NCBI RefSeq assembly: GCF_964199755.1
Contig: NC_133910.1
Coordinates: 11,230,711-11,294,710 of the forward strand
Direction: 5' to 3'
Length of the DNA stretch: 64,000 nucleotides
Source of the DNA: Larus michahellis
Lineage: Eukaryota; Chordata; Aves; Charadriiformes; Laridae
Shown: positions 47,301-61,400 of the stretch, piece after piece
Layout of the letters: every line of letters begins with the position of its first letter
Position numbering within the stretch: the first letter of the stretch is position 1
Notes under the pieces: generated by a model
Seen by the model: only the letters and a program-made list of their open reading frames with translations
The model's database searches: none
Told to the model about the DNA's origin: nothing
Translations under genes and position numbers: made by a program

Positions 47301-48230
47301 CTAAAATGGTGTTTCCCTTTACTGGAGTTCATCAGAATTGGCTTCCATCTGGAAAACACAGTCATTACTGAGCTACTTTTCTGGTTCATAAATGAGCGAG
47401 GCGAGTTATCTAATGCTCCGTTAACACATCCAATAGAGGAGCAAGTAAAGCACTGGGTCCGAGTCTGGCCTTGCTTACATCTGAACTCCACTAAAATAGA
47501 TGACAGCATTGGCAGCCAGAATCAGGCTGCTTATTGAGATACAAACCGCCCCAAAAGTCTCATCCTAGCAGAGACGTACACATCCCTGGCTGGAACGCAC
47601 GGGAGAATGGAAGACTTACTTGAACATGCAATGCTTTCTATTTAAATATGCAGTATAAATAATACTTCATAAAGTCACATGGGTTTAGAACTGATTTAAT
47701 CAGAAGAGAACTCTTGTTTCCTGAAAAAAAAAAAAAAAAAAAACCCAGAATTCTTACTTCTCCAAATGAAGCAGCCAAGGCAACAGCATAACTGTTCAGT
47801 ACTCTGGTAGGCAAAAATCAGCTCTGGATAAATTAAAAAAAAACAACAAAGAACACACAAACACCTGACTTGAAGTACACAAAACAATATCCAATTTCCT
47901 TCTAAAACCAGGCACAGTTGATTACATAATGTAATGTTTACTCTGAAAATGAGTAAAGGATGTAGGTGGTAAGTCATGGAAAAATCTTAACTGAAAAATG
48001 CAATGCTTACTTCAGAGGACATTTTATGATAGCGCTATGTGCCTCAGTTAAAGATTAAGGTCCTCAGAGCGAGCTCCATATATTAAGCTAGAACACTTGT
48101 GAAATGACTTGGGAACAAAGAGGTTTTAAACAAAGAATACTGTATATAAAATCCCTGATCATAAATATTAAAGCTGTATCTGGTACTGAACAGCCACACA
48201 CAATGAAAACTTTGTTTTCAATTTAAACTT
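44378..48230 (-). other. Probable QSOX2 3' UTR or 3' flank
   Basis: No coding similarity is recognisable between the QSOX2 stop codon and 44.4 kb. The stretch is AT-rich and includes a 20-nt A run (47,724-47,743; T on the gene strand) and a possible ancient LINE fragment (about 46,720-47,010). Human QSOX2 is adjacent to LHX3 in the same orientation, so a long 3' UTR here is plausible, but its extent cannot be set without transcripts. Confidence 0.4.
46720..47010 (+). mobile_element. Possible ancient CR1/L3-like LINE 3' fragment
   Basis: The plus strand contains GTAGAACTCACTGCCACAAG followed by ACATTGAGGCCAAAA. This resembles the 3' region of old amniote CR1/L3 LINEs as I remember it, then decays. 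No terminal repeats or target duplication are visible. If real, it is a degenerate relic antisense to QSOX2. Confidence 0.3.
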
Positions 48231-48781
48231 CTATACGGATGAACGATAATACTTCACTTTCCACCGTTTAGACCTCATTCGGAAAAAAAAGTACATTATC
48301 ATTAAAAATAAGGACGATGCTACATACAGTATGACACACAGACTCATGTCTATGTTTGAAAATCCAATCCCTAGGAAAGACACAGCCTGCTTCGTCTCTT
48401 TAAGGTTAGCTGCTTCAACTGCGCTTTTACCACTATCTTTGACAGGTCCATGATTTGCTATGAGCTTATCTAACACCTTGGATTCTGAATCTAGTATCTT
48501 TTCTTTATCCTGGATCTTATTTTCTCTGTTTCCACTTGGCTTCTTCAGTAGGCTTTTGTCTTTCAGCTCCCTTGTATCTCCCTGTTCAATTTCGTTGGAG
48601 TCAGTCTGGCCTTCAGTGTATTTATATAGAATATTTTCACTGTTATAGTGATATTTCATGAACTGTAGAACTTGGGCTTCGTTCCAGCTGTGTAATCCTT
48701 TAATTTCTTCATGACATGCCGGACAAATGTCTGGAGTTGGCCACTGAACTTTGGGAAATTTTGGATCTTCAGTCAAATCAC
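48231..48781 (-). CDS. QSOX2: QSOX2 last coding exon: third CxxC, linker, transmembrane anchor
   Basis: 551 nt encoding [28 protein letters not shown], a roughly 90-residue charged linker rich in K, E and D, then the hydrophobic span [20 protein letters not shown] and a basic tail [20 protein letters not shown] is the C-terminal CxxC of the family. The linker diverges from mammalian QSOX2, while the membrane span and RSKRWKVK tail are conserved. The acceptor is CCAATTAG/GTGATT. The stop is at 48,231-48,233. Confidence 0.96.
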
Positions 48782-51700
48782 CTAATTGGGAGGAGAAAAA
48801 AAAACCATCAGAAGCGAATGAACCAGGAAAGCTGAACCAGATTACTCACTGGAAACCACAGAGAGCATTTTCCACTTATAAGTAATGAGGTTGGCAAAAA
48901 ATGCCCACAGCACAATAATGTTTGTATTAAACGGAAGACAATCATGAACAGATTTGGAAATACATAAGTTTCCTTATGGACGTATCAATTATGTTCTGAA
49001 GTATTGCTTCCCCTTTCAAAATACAAACACTAAATCATAAATATTTTCCTTTACTCTCAGTAAAAGCTGTAGTGTTCAAATTCTAATACAACAAGACGCA
49101 ACAATTGCTGTTTTTAAAGGCATGAAAACACCACCATCTGGGCCTTTCACGGGTTAACTTGAATTATGGTTCAAAACAAACTGCTCTTTTGCACTCAATA
49201 CTCTTTAATCCTGAAGCGTGGTTTGCAGCAAGCAGTTTCAAGGCCAAAGAGTTGCAGATATTTTCCTGTTTCTATATTACAAACCATGCCATCCTAAGCT
49301 CGCTTTTTCATAGCACGCCTTATAGCAGACTATTTTCAGTACTTTAAAAGCCATTATCATATTTAAGATGTATTTTCCATCTTGCTTTTTAGCATTTAAA
49401 CATATAACGTTGTCTTTAACTCAATTTAATTTCAGCATTTCACTCGCTCATAGCCGTGGCTGCCTTTCTGTCTTGATGGCAAAGAGCTGAACGCTGCAGC
49501 TGGTGTTGCACTTTGCTCTAAAAAATATATAACATTTTAAACTGTGGATGGAGAGAATTTTTAGAACAAAAATCTCTACCTGGTCAAAAAAAGCTAATTT
49601 ATTGCTATTAGTACGCTCACACTTAAAATATTTCAGAAATAAATACAGATTTTATTTATTATTACTTTTATCCTTTTTAAAGGCAGGAAACTTCCCCATG
49701 ATTTTAAGCAAGATATTGCTCAGGGATTCAAAGGATGCTTAAAAATATTTGTCTCCTTGATATTTACAAGTAAGAGCACAAGTTTGCGTTTCAGATATCT
49801 TAAACAAAGATCAGCCAGTAATCAATTTGTTTCAGTAGAGAAAGTAGAAATAAAACATCTTATGGTAAGATTACAAACAAAAGAGTGCATTCTAAAGCAA
49901 CAGGAAAAAATTAAATAGGGCAGAGCCACACACAACAATCTCACGACCCACACTCGAAGGCTGTGCCAAGGTGTTTTCATTGACCTGTCAAACATGATTC
50001 GGATTGAAAGCTATACACATTACCAGAAATACGGATGCAGCTTTTAAGGATTAAAATAAGTCACTGTCCTAAAGAGAAATTTTAGCTAACTTAAAAAGCA
50101 TAATTTAACATTATTATTTATTCCAGTATGTTTATACTTCTTACTAAAAGGGTATTTTAGCTGGCTGTTGCATCATCTAAATCAATATCTATGCAGGTTT
50201 TCCAATAACTTAATGTTCTAAATAAGTATATTGCTCCACTACTTAGCAACTTCCAAGTCAAGAGGACTACCTTTTTCTGTGTTCAACCTGGCAATAGTAA
50301 CAAACATTGGGGGATGTTTTTATTGAATACCTCTTCATTTACTTTTTTTCTCCTTGGAGAAAGGAGACAAATTCTTTACACTCACAACAGTATTTAATAC
50401 TTCATAAATCTTGGGAATTCAGCATAACTATAATATAAACACAATACAGCATATTTAAATTGTAACTAATGTTACATTACACAGATCCATAACAGCAGAC
50501 AGGGATTAAGTGCAAAGAGAAACCAATTTTCTTTAGTGCTTTAGTTACTTGATATCCCCGTAACAGAACGGATTAAATACAACCAGTGTTTTAACGGTAC
50601 TTTCAGTCTAACTGAAAACATAGCAATCCAGCAGGGGAACAGTAAATTTATTTTATTCAGTTGCTGATATGCTAATAGTTTAGGCTCTTTTACCCTGAGA
50701 AAGTCTCCTGGTCAACTACCATTTTATACACAGCACCTCTCCAGAATAAAATGAAGACATTTTTTAACATCTATTTAAAACTGTTACAGAAAGAAATTTA
50801 ATTATGTTTTATCCACCAATAAGTAGCTGAACTGTGTTGCTCCCTTTTGAAAAGGCTTTGATTTGTACTCCAGAAAGATCCTCTCATCAAGCAACAAGTG
50901 AAATCTCAGAAGAAACAGTATGTTTTCTCAAACATGACGACCTCTCAAACATCTCAAAAATGATGACCTTTTTTCATTATATATCATACAAGATAACTGT
51001 TACTGGAGGATAGCATACCTCAAGTGTGTTTTTCCCACTCATGCAAAGGTTAGCGTGCTGGGCTTTAGAGTTACAGTTGACTGGGATGCTCTGGGTTTTG
51101 CTATAAACACGAGTACCCTTTCTTGTACACCAGTGTAATTGCGGAGTTAGTCTTTTGGAGTCAGTATTTAATAAAGGAATGTCAAGCTGGAACAACAGTT
51201 ACTGTTGTTTTATACTCATGTTATGGAGCCTAATTTGCATTTCTCTTTGTTCAAATGTAAACCACGTCGTACAACATGCCATAGCCTTGTCTTTCAGACA
51301 CAGCTACCATTGGTGGCTTTTCCTATGCCAGGTCTTCCATACCTGCGAGCCTGTTATTCACGACGTTGTGTTTCTCCCAGAGCCAGAGAACAGCCTTGTC
51401 TAAGGTTTTAACAGAATCCATCGACTCTTTAGCCATTTCTTCAAAATGCTGGGCACAAGCCTTGCATCCAAAGAAGTGGTAAATGTATCTCCGCATGATC
51501 TGAAGTACTATTTGAGGATTGTCTTCAAGACCTAGGAAGACAGATGACATACATTTAGCACCATCTGGACAAACACAGCTTCAACACAGGCACTTCAACG
51601 TACATAAAAGCGAACCATGGGAAAAGTAAAGGAAATGTTGCTACCTTCTTGGTCCATACAAATTTACACCTCCACTTCAGATATAAGAAAATAGCCACTT

Positions 51701-52437
51701 TTATATTTTAAAGATACCCACAGGACATGTGCCATCACACAGAACCTATACCTCAGTAAGTCACAAAGATATTAGAGGAATTAAAAGCTTCACACAGTTT
51801 TGAGAAGAAATACCGCTCCCCAACAAAATACATTCTTAATATTGTCACTAAGTAGTCGAGGTAAGAAATTTATTTATTCATTGCCAAACAATTTGGTTTC
51901 TAATGTAGAGTTTAAAGTGATCTCAAACAGCACATTGCAAAACGTACTGTTTGGCAAGGTTGTCTGGGATATCAGACACAACTACAAGGGAATTATTTCA
52001 AACACACTAAGGTTCAAAAAAAATGCTAGGTGAGCGATAGTGTTATTAAAAATGCAAAGTAGCTATTTATACTAAAACATACTAACACATTTAGTCTATA
52101 TAACTGTCTTCCAAGTTACCCTGAATAGTACATTAAATTAAGAGTTAAAGGTCAAGCTTTACAGCGAAATTCCTCCTTTCAAAGAATATCTTGTAATTTG
52201 AGGGGGGAGCAAAGTTAGCTAAATGGAAATCAGACATTCAATTTTTTTCAGAAGCCGATTATAGGAGTACATTTTGAAACTGTTAAAACATGCAAAGTCC
52301 CACACTGTCTATATTTCACACAATTCCTCTGGAAGCACAGAATTTCTCCAATATCTTGCCCAATAACTAAATGAGTATTTATGTTACGCATTCACCATTA
52401 CATTTAGGTTCAGACACTAAGTTATAGTGACCCTACT

Positions 52438-52472
<35 letters not shown>

Positions 52473-55400
52473 TCAAAACCCCCCAGATAAGTATTTCACA
52501 AGGTGCCTGTGATATCTGTTTGCTACTCCATAACTCAGGTATTACAGAATACCAGAATCTCGTTACAGTTATTAATGCCACGGCTTTTTTGGCAGGCACT
52601 GAATGCACATAATAGCTACTTAGCAACATTTGAACTTTCAAGAATAACTCAGGAATTCCTCCTAAAATAAATACAAACACATTATTCGTTCTGTAACATT
52701 CACACTTTTACACTAAAGACAGTGCAAGAGAAAAAAAAAATCATTATTTTATTCAAGAGTAAGCTAAGGTCTTTATAGATTGAGAACTTTATCTTGAGCA
52801 CTTACTGCAACAGCAGGTAGTCCCTACATCTATAAGTGGCTTGAAAACCTGATAAAACTTGTCAAAATCCTAATGGTTTCATCTCTGTCTCACAGATTTT
52901 CTGATTCATGCTTAATTGACCTAGTAAATTATGCCAAAATGTACTTACAAACGTACTATACGTCATCACAAACACACACTTGTCAAATGAAACACATTTT
53001 ATGATGCAGATTGATCAAATTACCGACTCCTGCAGTTGAACACCACTAGCATGAGTAATTTACAACGCAGGTTTTGTAGGTTCTGTAGTAAAGGGTTACG
53101 GTGCTTTGCTCACTGTTCTATTCTGGTAGCGAATAACAAACAGTTTGGTAGCACATATGCCCTCTGCACATGCATTGTTTTTTTGAAAAAAAATCCTCAA
53201 CAAAACCTATTCAAACTATCAGAGTACTTAATCGTTATGTACATAAGAAATGCATGAAGACTGTCATAAACACCTTTATTTACAACAATATTATATTCCT
53301 AAAAATGGTAACAAAAAAAGAGTCTTTAAAGACAAAAGAAATCATTAAAAGCAAACAATCTGTACTCAGACATTCAATATCTGTGATTGAATAGGCATGT
53401 ATAAATAAAAGCTATGAGATTAAAGCAGATTAAATTACAGTATTAAAAGAAAGGCTGAAAAATAATTTTGTAAAGTTGAAACGAATTTCAGGCAAAACAG
53501 TTTTACCATGTATACTAAAACATGTATTTACAAAAAACCACAACAAACACAATAAAAGTGACTACTAGCAAACAACTCCTTTATGGAGGAAGCAAGATTC
53601 ATACACAAATTTAATTATATCTGTTCTCTCCCCTGTAACGCTACGCTCTTGAAAATTCATTTTGTGGGGAAGTCTTTCAAGTTCAGTACAGATTAAAAAG
53701 AATTCAGATAATTTTAAAAAGTCCTCGAGCCTGTTTTATTCACATCAATAGATCCTATTACCTAAAACCACATTTCTTATAATTAAGCATGCTCAGGACT
53801 AGATTTCTAGGATGGTTTTATACATCCTCTAATGTCAGCAGTTCTGCTCAGACTTCCTTTGGATTCCCTTATGCTGATCCCACTGCAGATTCAAATTACA
53901 CCGTTCAACATTAAAACATGTCAAATATAAACCAATAAAAACATTATATTAAGAAAGCCATAGCAAGTTCACACTGACTGCCAGATTCTGCAAGCAGAGG
54001 AAACTATCAAGAAAAATACATCTGCTTTAAAAAGAAAACAAACAATTGCAAAATGGCTCATTTTGTTTGTTTTTCTTTTATCAGCCCAGAGATGAATCTT
54101 CTATTAACATCTGCCATGTATCATCGTGTAATCCTCCTTTTCTCTTTCCTCCCAAACTACTGCAATTCAGGGTAACCCTAATCTTTAAAGTGGACAAGAA
54201 CCATAAAACCCTACCTGTGGTGGGAAGGATTAGGGAGTACATCATGCTTTTTAGTAGATGGGATTTAAACAAGCAATAAGGAGAGGAAAACCTCCCAAGA
54301 CATAATCCGACAGTCTCAGACTGACCCAATTCTTTCGCCATAAGAAGTGATCATCACATATTTGTCCCAATTTAAATCAATGGTTAAGTGTGCCAAAGAG
54401 TTTTCAGGTTCTACAGTGTATTTTTAACTTCAGGCTGACTAGAGCTCACGCCTGAAACATGGGAGCAATTTAAGATGCGATTTTGTGTAGATAAATACTA
54501 AGAACATTTTTACTTTTTAATTAAAACACAGAGGGACAAAAGGGGAAATTTATGCATGATCCTGTTGAACAGCTAATACATCACCCACTACAAAAAACCC
54601 CAAACTCACCAGGCAGAGCACAGTACTAAATTAAAGGGATTCAAGATACTGTCCCATGAATAACAAACACAACAAGAAAAAACAGAGAGAGAAACAAAAA
54701 ACAACAACAGGATGATTAGCTATAAAAAAAAATAAATCCCTATTCTGCAAAAGATTCAAAATTAATAATTGAGACATTTCACTGTGATTGCAAGTAATGC
54801 TGGACAAATATATGTATCCATAATTTGAAATAATCAAATAAATTTTTTTTTTTAAACATACAATCAGCAACTGACAAATTGCAAATTTCTGAGTTTAATG
54901 GTCTAGTAACATTCTGTCCTAGCATTCATATATTCCTTGGAAAAGACATTAAAAAGGCTTTAAATGAAAACTAAACAGAACTATAAGCACTGTCCTAGCC
55001 AGAATAAAAACATATGAAGCCAAATATTTTCGCATTAGTAATTCTATTGTGTAAGGAAAATGGATTATGTATCCAGCACGTTTCTTAAATAGGAATCATC
55101 ACCAGAATATAAACACTCTACTTCACAAGATGCTGCAAGTCTAAAAATAAGCAATTTTACAGAGTGCTTGCAAATTAGTATATCACTGCAGAGATTAATG
55201 GGCACTAGGTACATTCAGCTGAAAAAGACCCCAGTCATAACATTCAGTATTTAAGAAATAAAATTACAGGATTGGCTAATGGTTGTACAGCTTTTATAGC
55301 TACTAAACTGTACAGTGAGATATTATTCTTCTCAAATTAAATTAACCATGCAACCTGAACAATCTTCATCCCTCTTCAGATAGTTCAAAATTTCTTTGCT

Positions 55401-58400
55401 TGAAATTCTCTCCTCTTTCCGCTTTACTGCTCACATCTTTAAGGCCACATACTTTATTTACCACATATCTAAGCGAGGACAAATGGACACACTTTCTTTC
55501 AAAGCCTTCCCGCTGCAGTAAAGCTAGGCTCTGACCCCTGCTGGTACGAACCTGAAAGCTGAGCCTCCAAAGCCACTGTCCGCCACCAACGTATTAGTTG
55601 AGTATTTACACACTGAAAAAATTCCACTAATCCATTACTTTTTCTATACCATGGCAGAACTGCTGCACGTATTTGCTTTGTCCTTCAAGTGTCTGGCATA
55701 ACTGCTGCTTACCTGTATTAAACAAAGCTTTTGGTCGCAGCGCAGCTTGAACAGTTAGAGTGTGAAACAGCTTCCAAAGGGAACAGGTATAACCTCTCAA
55801 CTCCGGTCTGCTGCCCTGACATCCGACCCACTGAACTTTCTTAGTGAGAAATATCCCAGAAATCTGAAAAAAAAAAAAAAAGTATTTAAAATATATGCTG
55901 CTCTAGGACCTAAATTCACTGCTGAACATAACAGCAGTCACAGTTGATCCTACCTTGAAATTGAGGTGATCCACAAATAAAGAACAGTAAATGACTCTGC
56001 ACCTGTTGCTAATGAATTCATGCTTAAGACAAACACATTTTAAATTTATAACAATCCTTAAGTCTGAGATACTCTGATGCACCATTACAAAACTCATCCC
56101 TCTTGCAAACGTATTACATGATATACAACATACAGTCACTGGTAAAGAGTATTTTGGGAAACTCTTCAGGAATAATGCCCATTTCAAAGGGTAAATTTCC
56201 CATCGCTTAAACTCAGACCTTCAAGAGAATCCTGCAGGCACAGCAAGCAAGGGCAGCTCAAAAATACCTGCTGGGAATCTTGCGTCATTTGAAGCTGACG
56301 TTAGGGAACACGTATATGTTAGCAATTGCTTGCTCATTGTAAACCTGAGACAGGATTGTATATTTCAGTTCTCTCATTTCAATTCCTTCATGTGGATTTT
56401 TTGTTCTGGTAATGATTTCACTTTATTTTCATTTTAACCTTCTTATAACTCCATTATGACTGAGGGACCATCAGTAAGTGATGTCTTAGATTTATATAGA
56501 ATCCTATCCTTTACTAATGCTGTATTTTATGCTGGAAACTACTAACAGCTTACCCGCATTTTGTTGTTGACCAGATCTAGGATAGCATCATAAGGGATTT
56601 TGTCTAATGGAAGGCTCACCAGCCACTCTTGCAAGGTCTCTAACAACTTGACCACAGGCTGACGGCCAGGGAAAAGCTGAGGAAAAAAAATAAGAAGAAA
56701 ACACTCATGCTTTAAAGCACAAATCTCATTAGCAGCAGGACACTTTTATCTTTATCTAAATGTGTTTTTCCTGTCTTTAAACTGCTTCGGATTTTCTTCT
56801 GTTATGATCAAATTAATTACTTGTTCTGCTTTCCATAAAAAGCCGTCTCACACTAACTTCTGCTTATAAAATTTACCAAGTTGCATGCACAAGATGTTAA
56901 TGAAGCCACTCAACAGCAGGCAGAAATGCTACAGAACAACTTTTGGCAGATAACAGAATTTTGCATTAAGGTAATTCAGCTCAGAAAGGAGCATAAAACC
57001 TAAGTTTTATGAAATCCTATGAAATCCTTCTCACTCTTAGAAAGTTAATGACAAAAATTAGTTCTTATAAATATTGGTTCAGATTTCTGTAAGTGTAGAT
57101 GATGGTTATCTAGAAGAGTACCTTCCCTTTCATATGTGTAATAGTGATTCCCAAAGTGATTTAGAAATAGTGACTCCCTTAATTTGCAACTTAAAGAAGT
57201 CAGAGTCTGACAGATGAGTGTGTAAATCAGAGGTGACGCCATTATTTTACACTATAAATGGTATCTTGCTTTAGTGATGGTTGTAATTACTATAGAATTA
57301 AGTAGAGTATGCATACCATCCTCTAATTACCCTTCCAGAGGGAGCAGTATTTCAACAGATGGGGAAATAAAGTCCTCCCGTCTGCTACATTAAATACATA
57401 AAGCAATTTATGACAGAACACACTATACATGTGCACGTCTCTCTGCAGCCACTGTCCAACTATCAATAATATTTCCAGTTCCTAGACCACTTACTTGATA
57501 CCACGCAAATCTAACTCCCTTTTGCTAATTGTATTGTATCTAACACAAGGGGCTGTATGCATTGTTTGGACTCAAAAGACAACTCTTAAATAGTCTGTAA
57601 AAAAACAGCACACCTCTGAACTACTGACTGTATACTATAATTGCACTTACTCCTGTCTAGGAGACGATAGTATCTCAGGTAGGTATCAGTCTCATCAAGG
57701 ATTCAAAAAACAATGGACTTCTGCACCGATTGTAAAAAAACCCTAGTTCTACAACAACGAAAATTTCCCCAGTATGGAACTAGAAACCTCCATCACTTAG
57801 GACTTATCATCACTATAAATGCTGTTACACAGGAGGATAGTATAAAAAGTGTCCTAACGGAAACACCTGAGAATCACGAAGGAGAACTCTGAGGAAAGTA
57901 TTAGGTGACAAGAGAATGCAAACAGAGGACAGCAGTCCCCATGCGTGCAATGGCAGTCTGGAGATGAGCGCACAACTGAAAGAGAGCATTCCCCATTTAT
58001 GCACTAATAGCCAGGGAAGCAAATGACATCAGCTGGCCAGGAGCCATCAGGAAGACCAGAGGGTGTTTTAGGGATAATATGATGGAAAGATTACCACTAC
58101 ACTTTCTTAAAGAAATGAGGCCAGCTAGAGATTTCTGACCTCTGATGGCTGCAGGGGGCGGGCGGGGGGGCGAGAAACAGTCTGTCTGATTTTCAGATAA
58201 ATCCAGATATTTGGAAATAGTTCGTATAGGCCTTATTATTCCCTTAAATAGCTATTGATTCACTTTCTTTAAAATAAAACAAAGCATTAGCTGCTTAGTA
58301 AGTAAATCTAAAGAGACATTGGTCATTTCAGTAGGCTTACTTTATAAAGTTAAATTCTTACTTCTTTTTTTAAGTCATATCACATTATTTTACATATATT

Positions 58401-61400
58401 GTCCCTTCACTCAAATGTAGTATGTAAGCATCTTTATTTTTTAAATACTTCATTATATTCAATACCTCAATTATTTTGAAATACCCAATTAAATTCAATA
58501 CCTCAATTATATTAAAAATTTAGACAGAAGTTACTAGTATCTCTAAACAGAACACCATTTGTCAACTATGCTTTAACGAAATCCAAAAGTCAAGAATGAA
58601 AAACAAAGGTTTTTTTAATCCCACTCAGTTACAATAGCTACTTATCCTGAAAATCTGATAAATGGACTATATTTACAGTGTTTGTTCAATATGCTGCAGA
58701 GTACTTAAGCTTTATTTAATTTCAAGCCCTCTAAGATTAAATTAAAATGCATTTCAGCCCTGTAAGTATGTCAGAACAGCATACAATAACTCAAAAATAA
58801 CACTTAAAGAAACCCACAAAACTAGTTTTTGAGGCTAGTGAGGAAGCATATATTTAAACATTCGGAAAGACATTTTGAGAGACTTATGTCACATAATAAA
58901 TTTTATGTTAGAGTCACTTTATTCTTACAAATAATCAAAGACTAGAAGTGTATACCTTGGCAGAGACGGTAACAAAATCCTTGAAGGTCTTCAGCTCAGC
59001 TCCCTCAAGTGTCTTGTGCGTAGCAAGCTCTACCCTGAGCAGGTAATGCAATCCCGACTCAAGGTCAGCCATGTACAGCTTAGATCTGAAACACACATAT
59101 ATAACGTTATAAAGTGGCAGGTTTCTTTCGCTCATTTTCTCACCAGTCATGAAGGTAAAATTGATATATAGTAGGTGTCATTAAAACCTCAACATTTGCC
59201 ACTCTGCAGTGATTGCAGTATATCCCAGACCAGTAAGGGAAGACACAGCAGTCAGTTCAGGTGCTTGGTATGGCGAATGTCAAGTTCAATGAGTTTCACC
59301 GTACTCTCCAGAAAGAGTAATTTTATGTCAATTTGTTCAGAGTTTAGACAAATGAAGCATAGCCACACACAAGAACTTCTTTTATATTTGACTAAACATT
59401 TTGCCTCCCAGCCAGTTTTGCCTTGTAATGAAATTATAACCCTGACATTGTCAGCAAGGAAATAGCTAGTGTAAAGAAATTATAGCTTCTCTTCAGCTTT
59501 GACCACAAATAGAACAATTACATGCTACAAAAAAAGGGAGACTTTTGTTGAACAAAAGTAGATTATACACAGAGCAGAAGTGCAAACAAGACTGAAAAAG
59601 GTCAATGTTGGAAAGAACTGAATCTAGAAATCCTTTCCCAAATGCAGTAGTTTTACTGTAGGTTCTTTGCACACAAGTTTAATGCTCAATTTTAATCACA
59701 CCAGCTCTTAAGATAGAATTAGGTACCTTATGACAGGTACAAGTAAAACAAATGAAAGATTTTAAGAGTTCCTTCTCACAAACAAATATCTTCGTAACAA
59801 ACAAAAAAAACCACTTTACAAACTATAAACGCATCACGTAAACCACCCTACCTTTCAATGCTTTCAGAGTACAAACTTTAGACAGTATGATACAGAGCAA
59901 TGTAAGTGAAGAAACAAAAGTTCACATAATTAACACTTCTTGTAAAGTGATTTACAGCAGTATTATTTCTAAAACAAACAGAATTTAAAAAACAATAATT
60001 CAAGAAACTGGCTGGCCCCACTTCCCAAATAAAACACAGGAAATAACATATTAAAATGCAGAATAATCTATATTCTTAACAATTCAAACTACAGACTTAC
60101 TCTGAATTTATCTCCTTAATAACGTACTCGCTTAAATTTTAAAAACCAGCAAAATTCTGCTTCAAGTTTCTTAAGTAAAGAGACATCCATATGAATGCAT
60201 GAGGTTCTCCCAAAGGATCCTATTTAGAAGCCACTTGGACTGGAGATTCATATCAACAAGATTCTGTCTTGCTGGAAAACAGCTCAATTTAACCAAGTTG
60301 TTTTGATAACAGAATGTTTCATATAAAATATTTTATAATAGTCGTTGAAAGAAGATGACACTAATAGTGTCTACGAAACGAAAATAAGTACCAAATGAAA
60401 GCACTCAGTCCTACATCTTTTCCATCTAAAGATGCTGAGGGATTATCCCTCTGCAAAGCCTTTGCATCCTTCTCTCAAACAAAGAGGGAAAGAGGGTGAA
60501 GATAAACCTTACCGGATTTTGTATGATAAACATCTTTTACGGTGACTTTAGTATTTTCTATTATACTTGCATTTGACAAGCACTTTTTAGCGGGCACTGC
60601 TTCGCTATTATACACACGGAGAATTCTCATTTTCTACAGCAAAGTTATAACTTGTTATTTTACTATTTGTTTTTTCACATCAATTACTTGAAGTTTTCCA
60701 ACAATTCAAAGCAGTAATCTATACCCCAGGTAATGGGAAATGAGTCCTTGGCATTTTTAAGTCAATTAAGTATTAAGCAATGCTTTTGGAGAAAAACATT
60801 TCTTCCATAGCAGTGCAGATGCTTGCTGCTAAAAAACTAATACTGGCAGTCCTCAATAATTTTACCTCTGAATTGTTTGAAACACTGCTCACAATTGTAA
60901 AGAAGTTGTAACCTTGATGCTGGAACTGAATTAATTTACAAGTATTACCTGAATATATTGAGAAAAGGATGAAGTTGAACCAACAGCTTCGATGCCATAA
61001 TTTCTGCAGCATTAAGCACGAACACCTTTAATTTTACTCAGCAGAAGAATGCGGATCATTCAGTAGTGACCAACCTATTCAACTCAAGGTGCATCACATG
61101 GGATGGAATTTAGAATTATGCTAGGATTTGATAATAAGTTACAGCACACCTTCCCACGTAGCAAGAAAAAACTGCAAGCAAATTTTAATAACCAAGTATT
61201 GATCTGAAAATCGAGGGTATCACTTACTTATCAAACTCCTTCCACACTTTGATTTCTGTACTTTCCTCTTTGTTTTCTTGAACAGGTAGCTGAAGTGGCA
61301 AAAGAAGTTTTTTTCTTACGCCTGGCAGTGACTTTAAATATGAAGAAAAAAAAGACCGTAGAGGCTTCAAACTGCATATAAATGGACAAAGTAAAGATTA

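Noticed and set aside
47133-47537. A 134-codon plus-strand frame in the QSOX2 3' region
   Set aside because: No recognisable domain, AT-rich noncoding context, and open frames also occur on the opposite strand.
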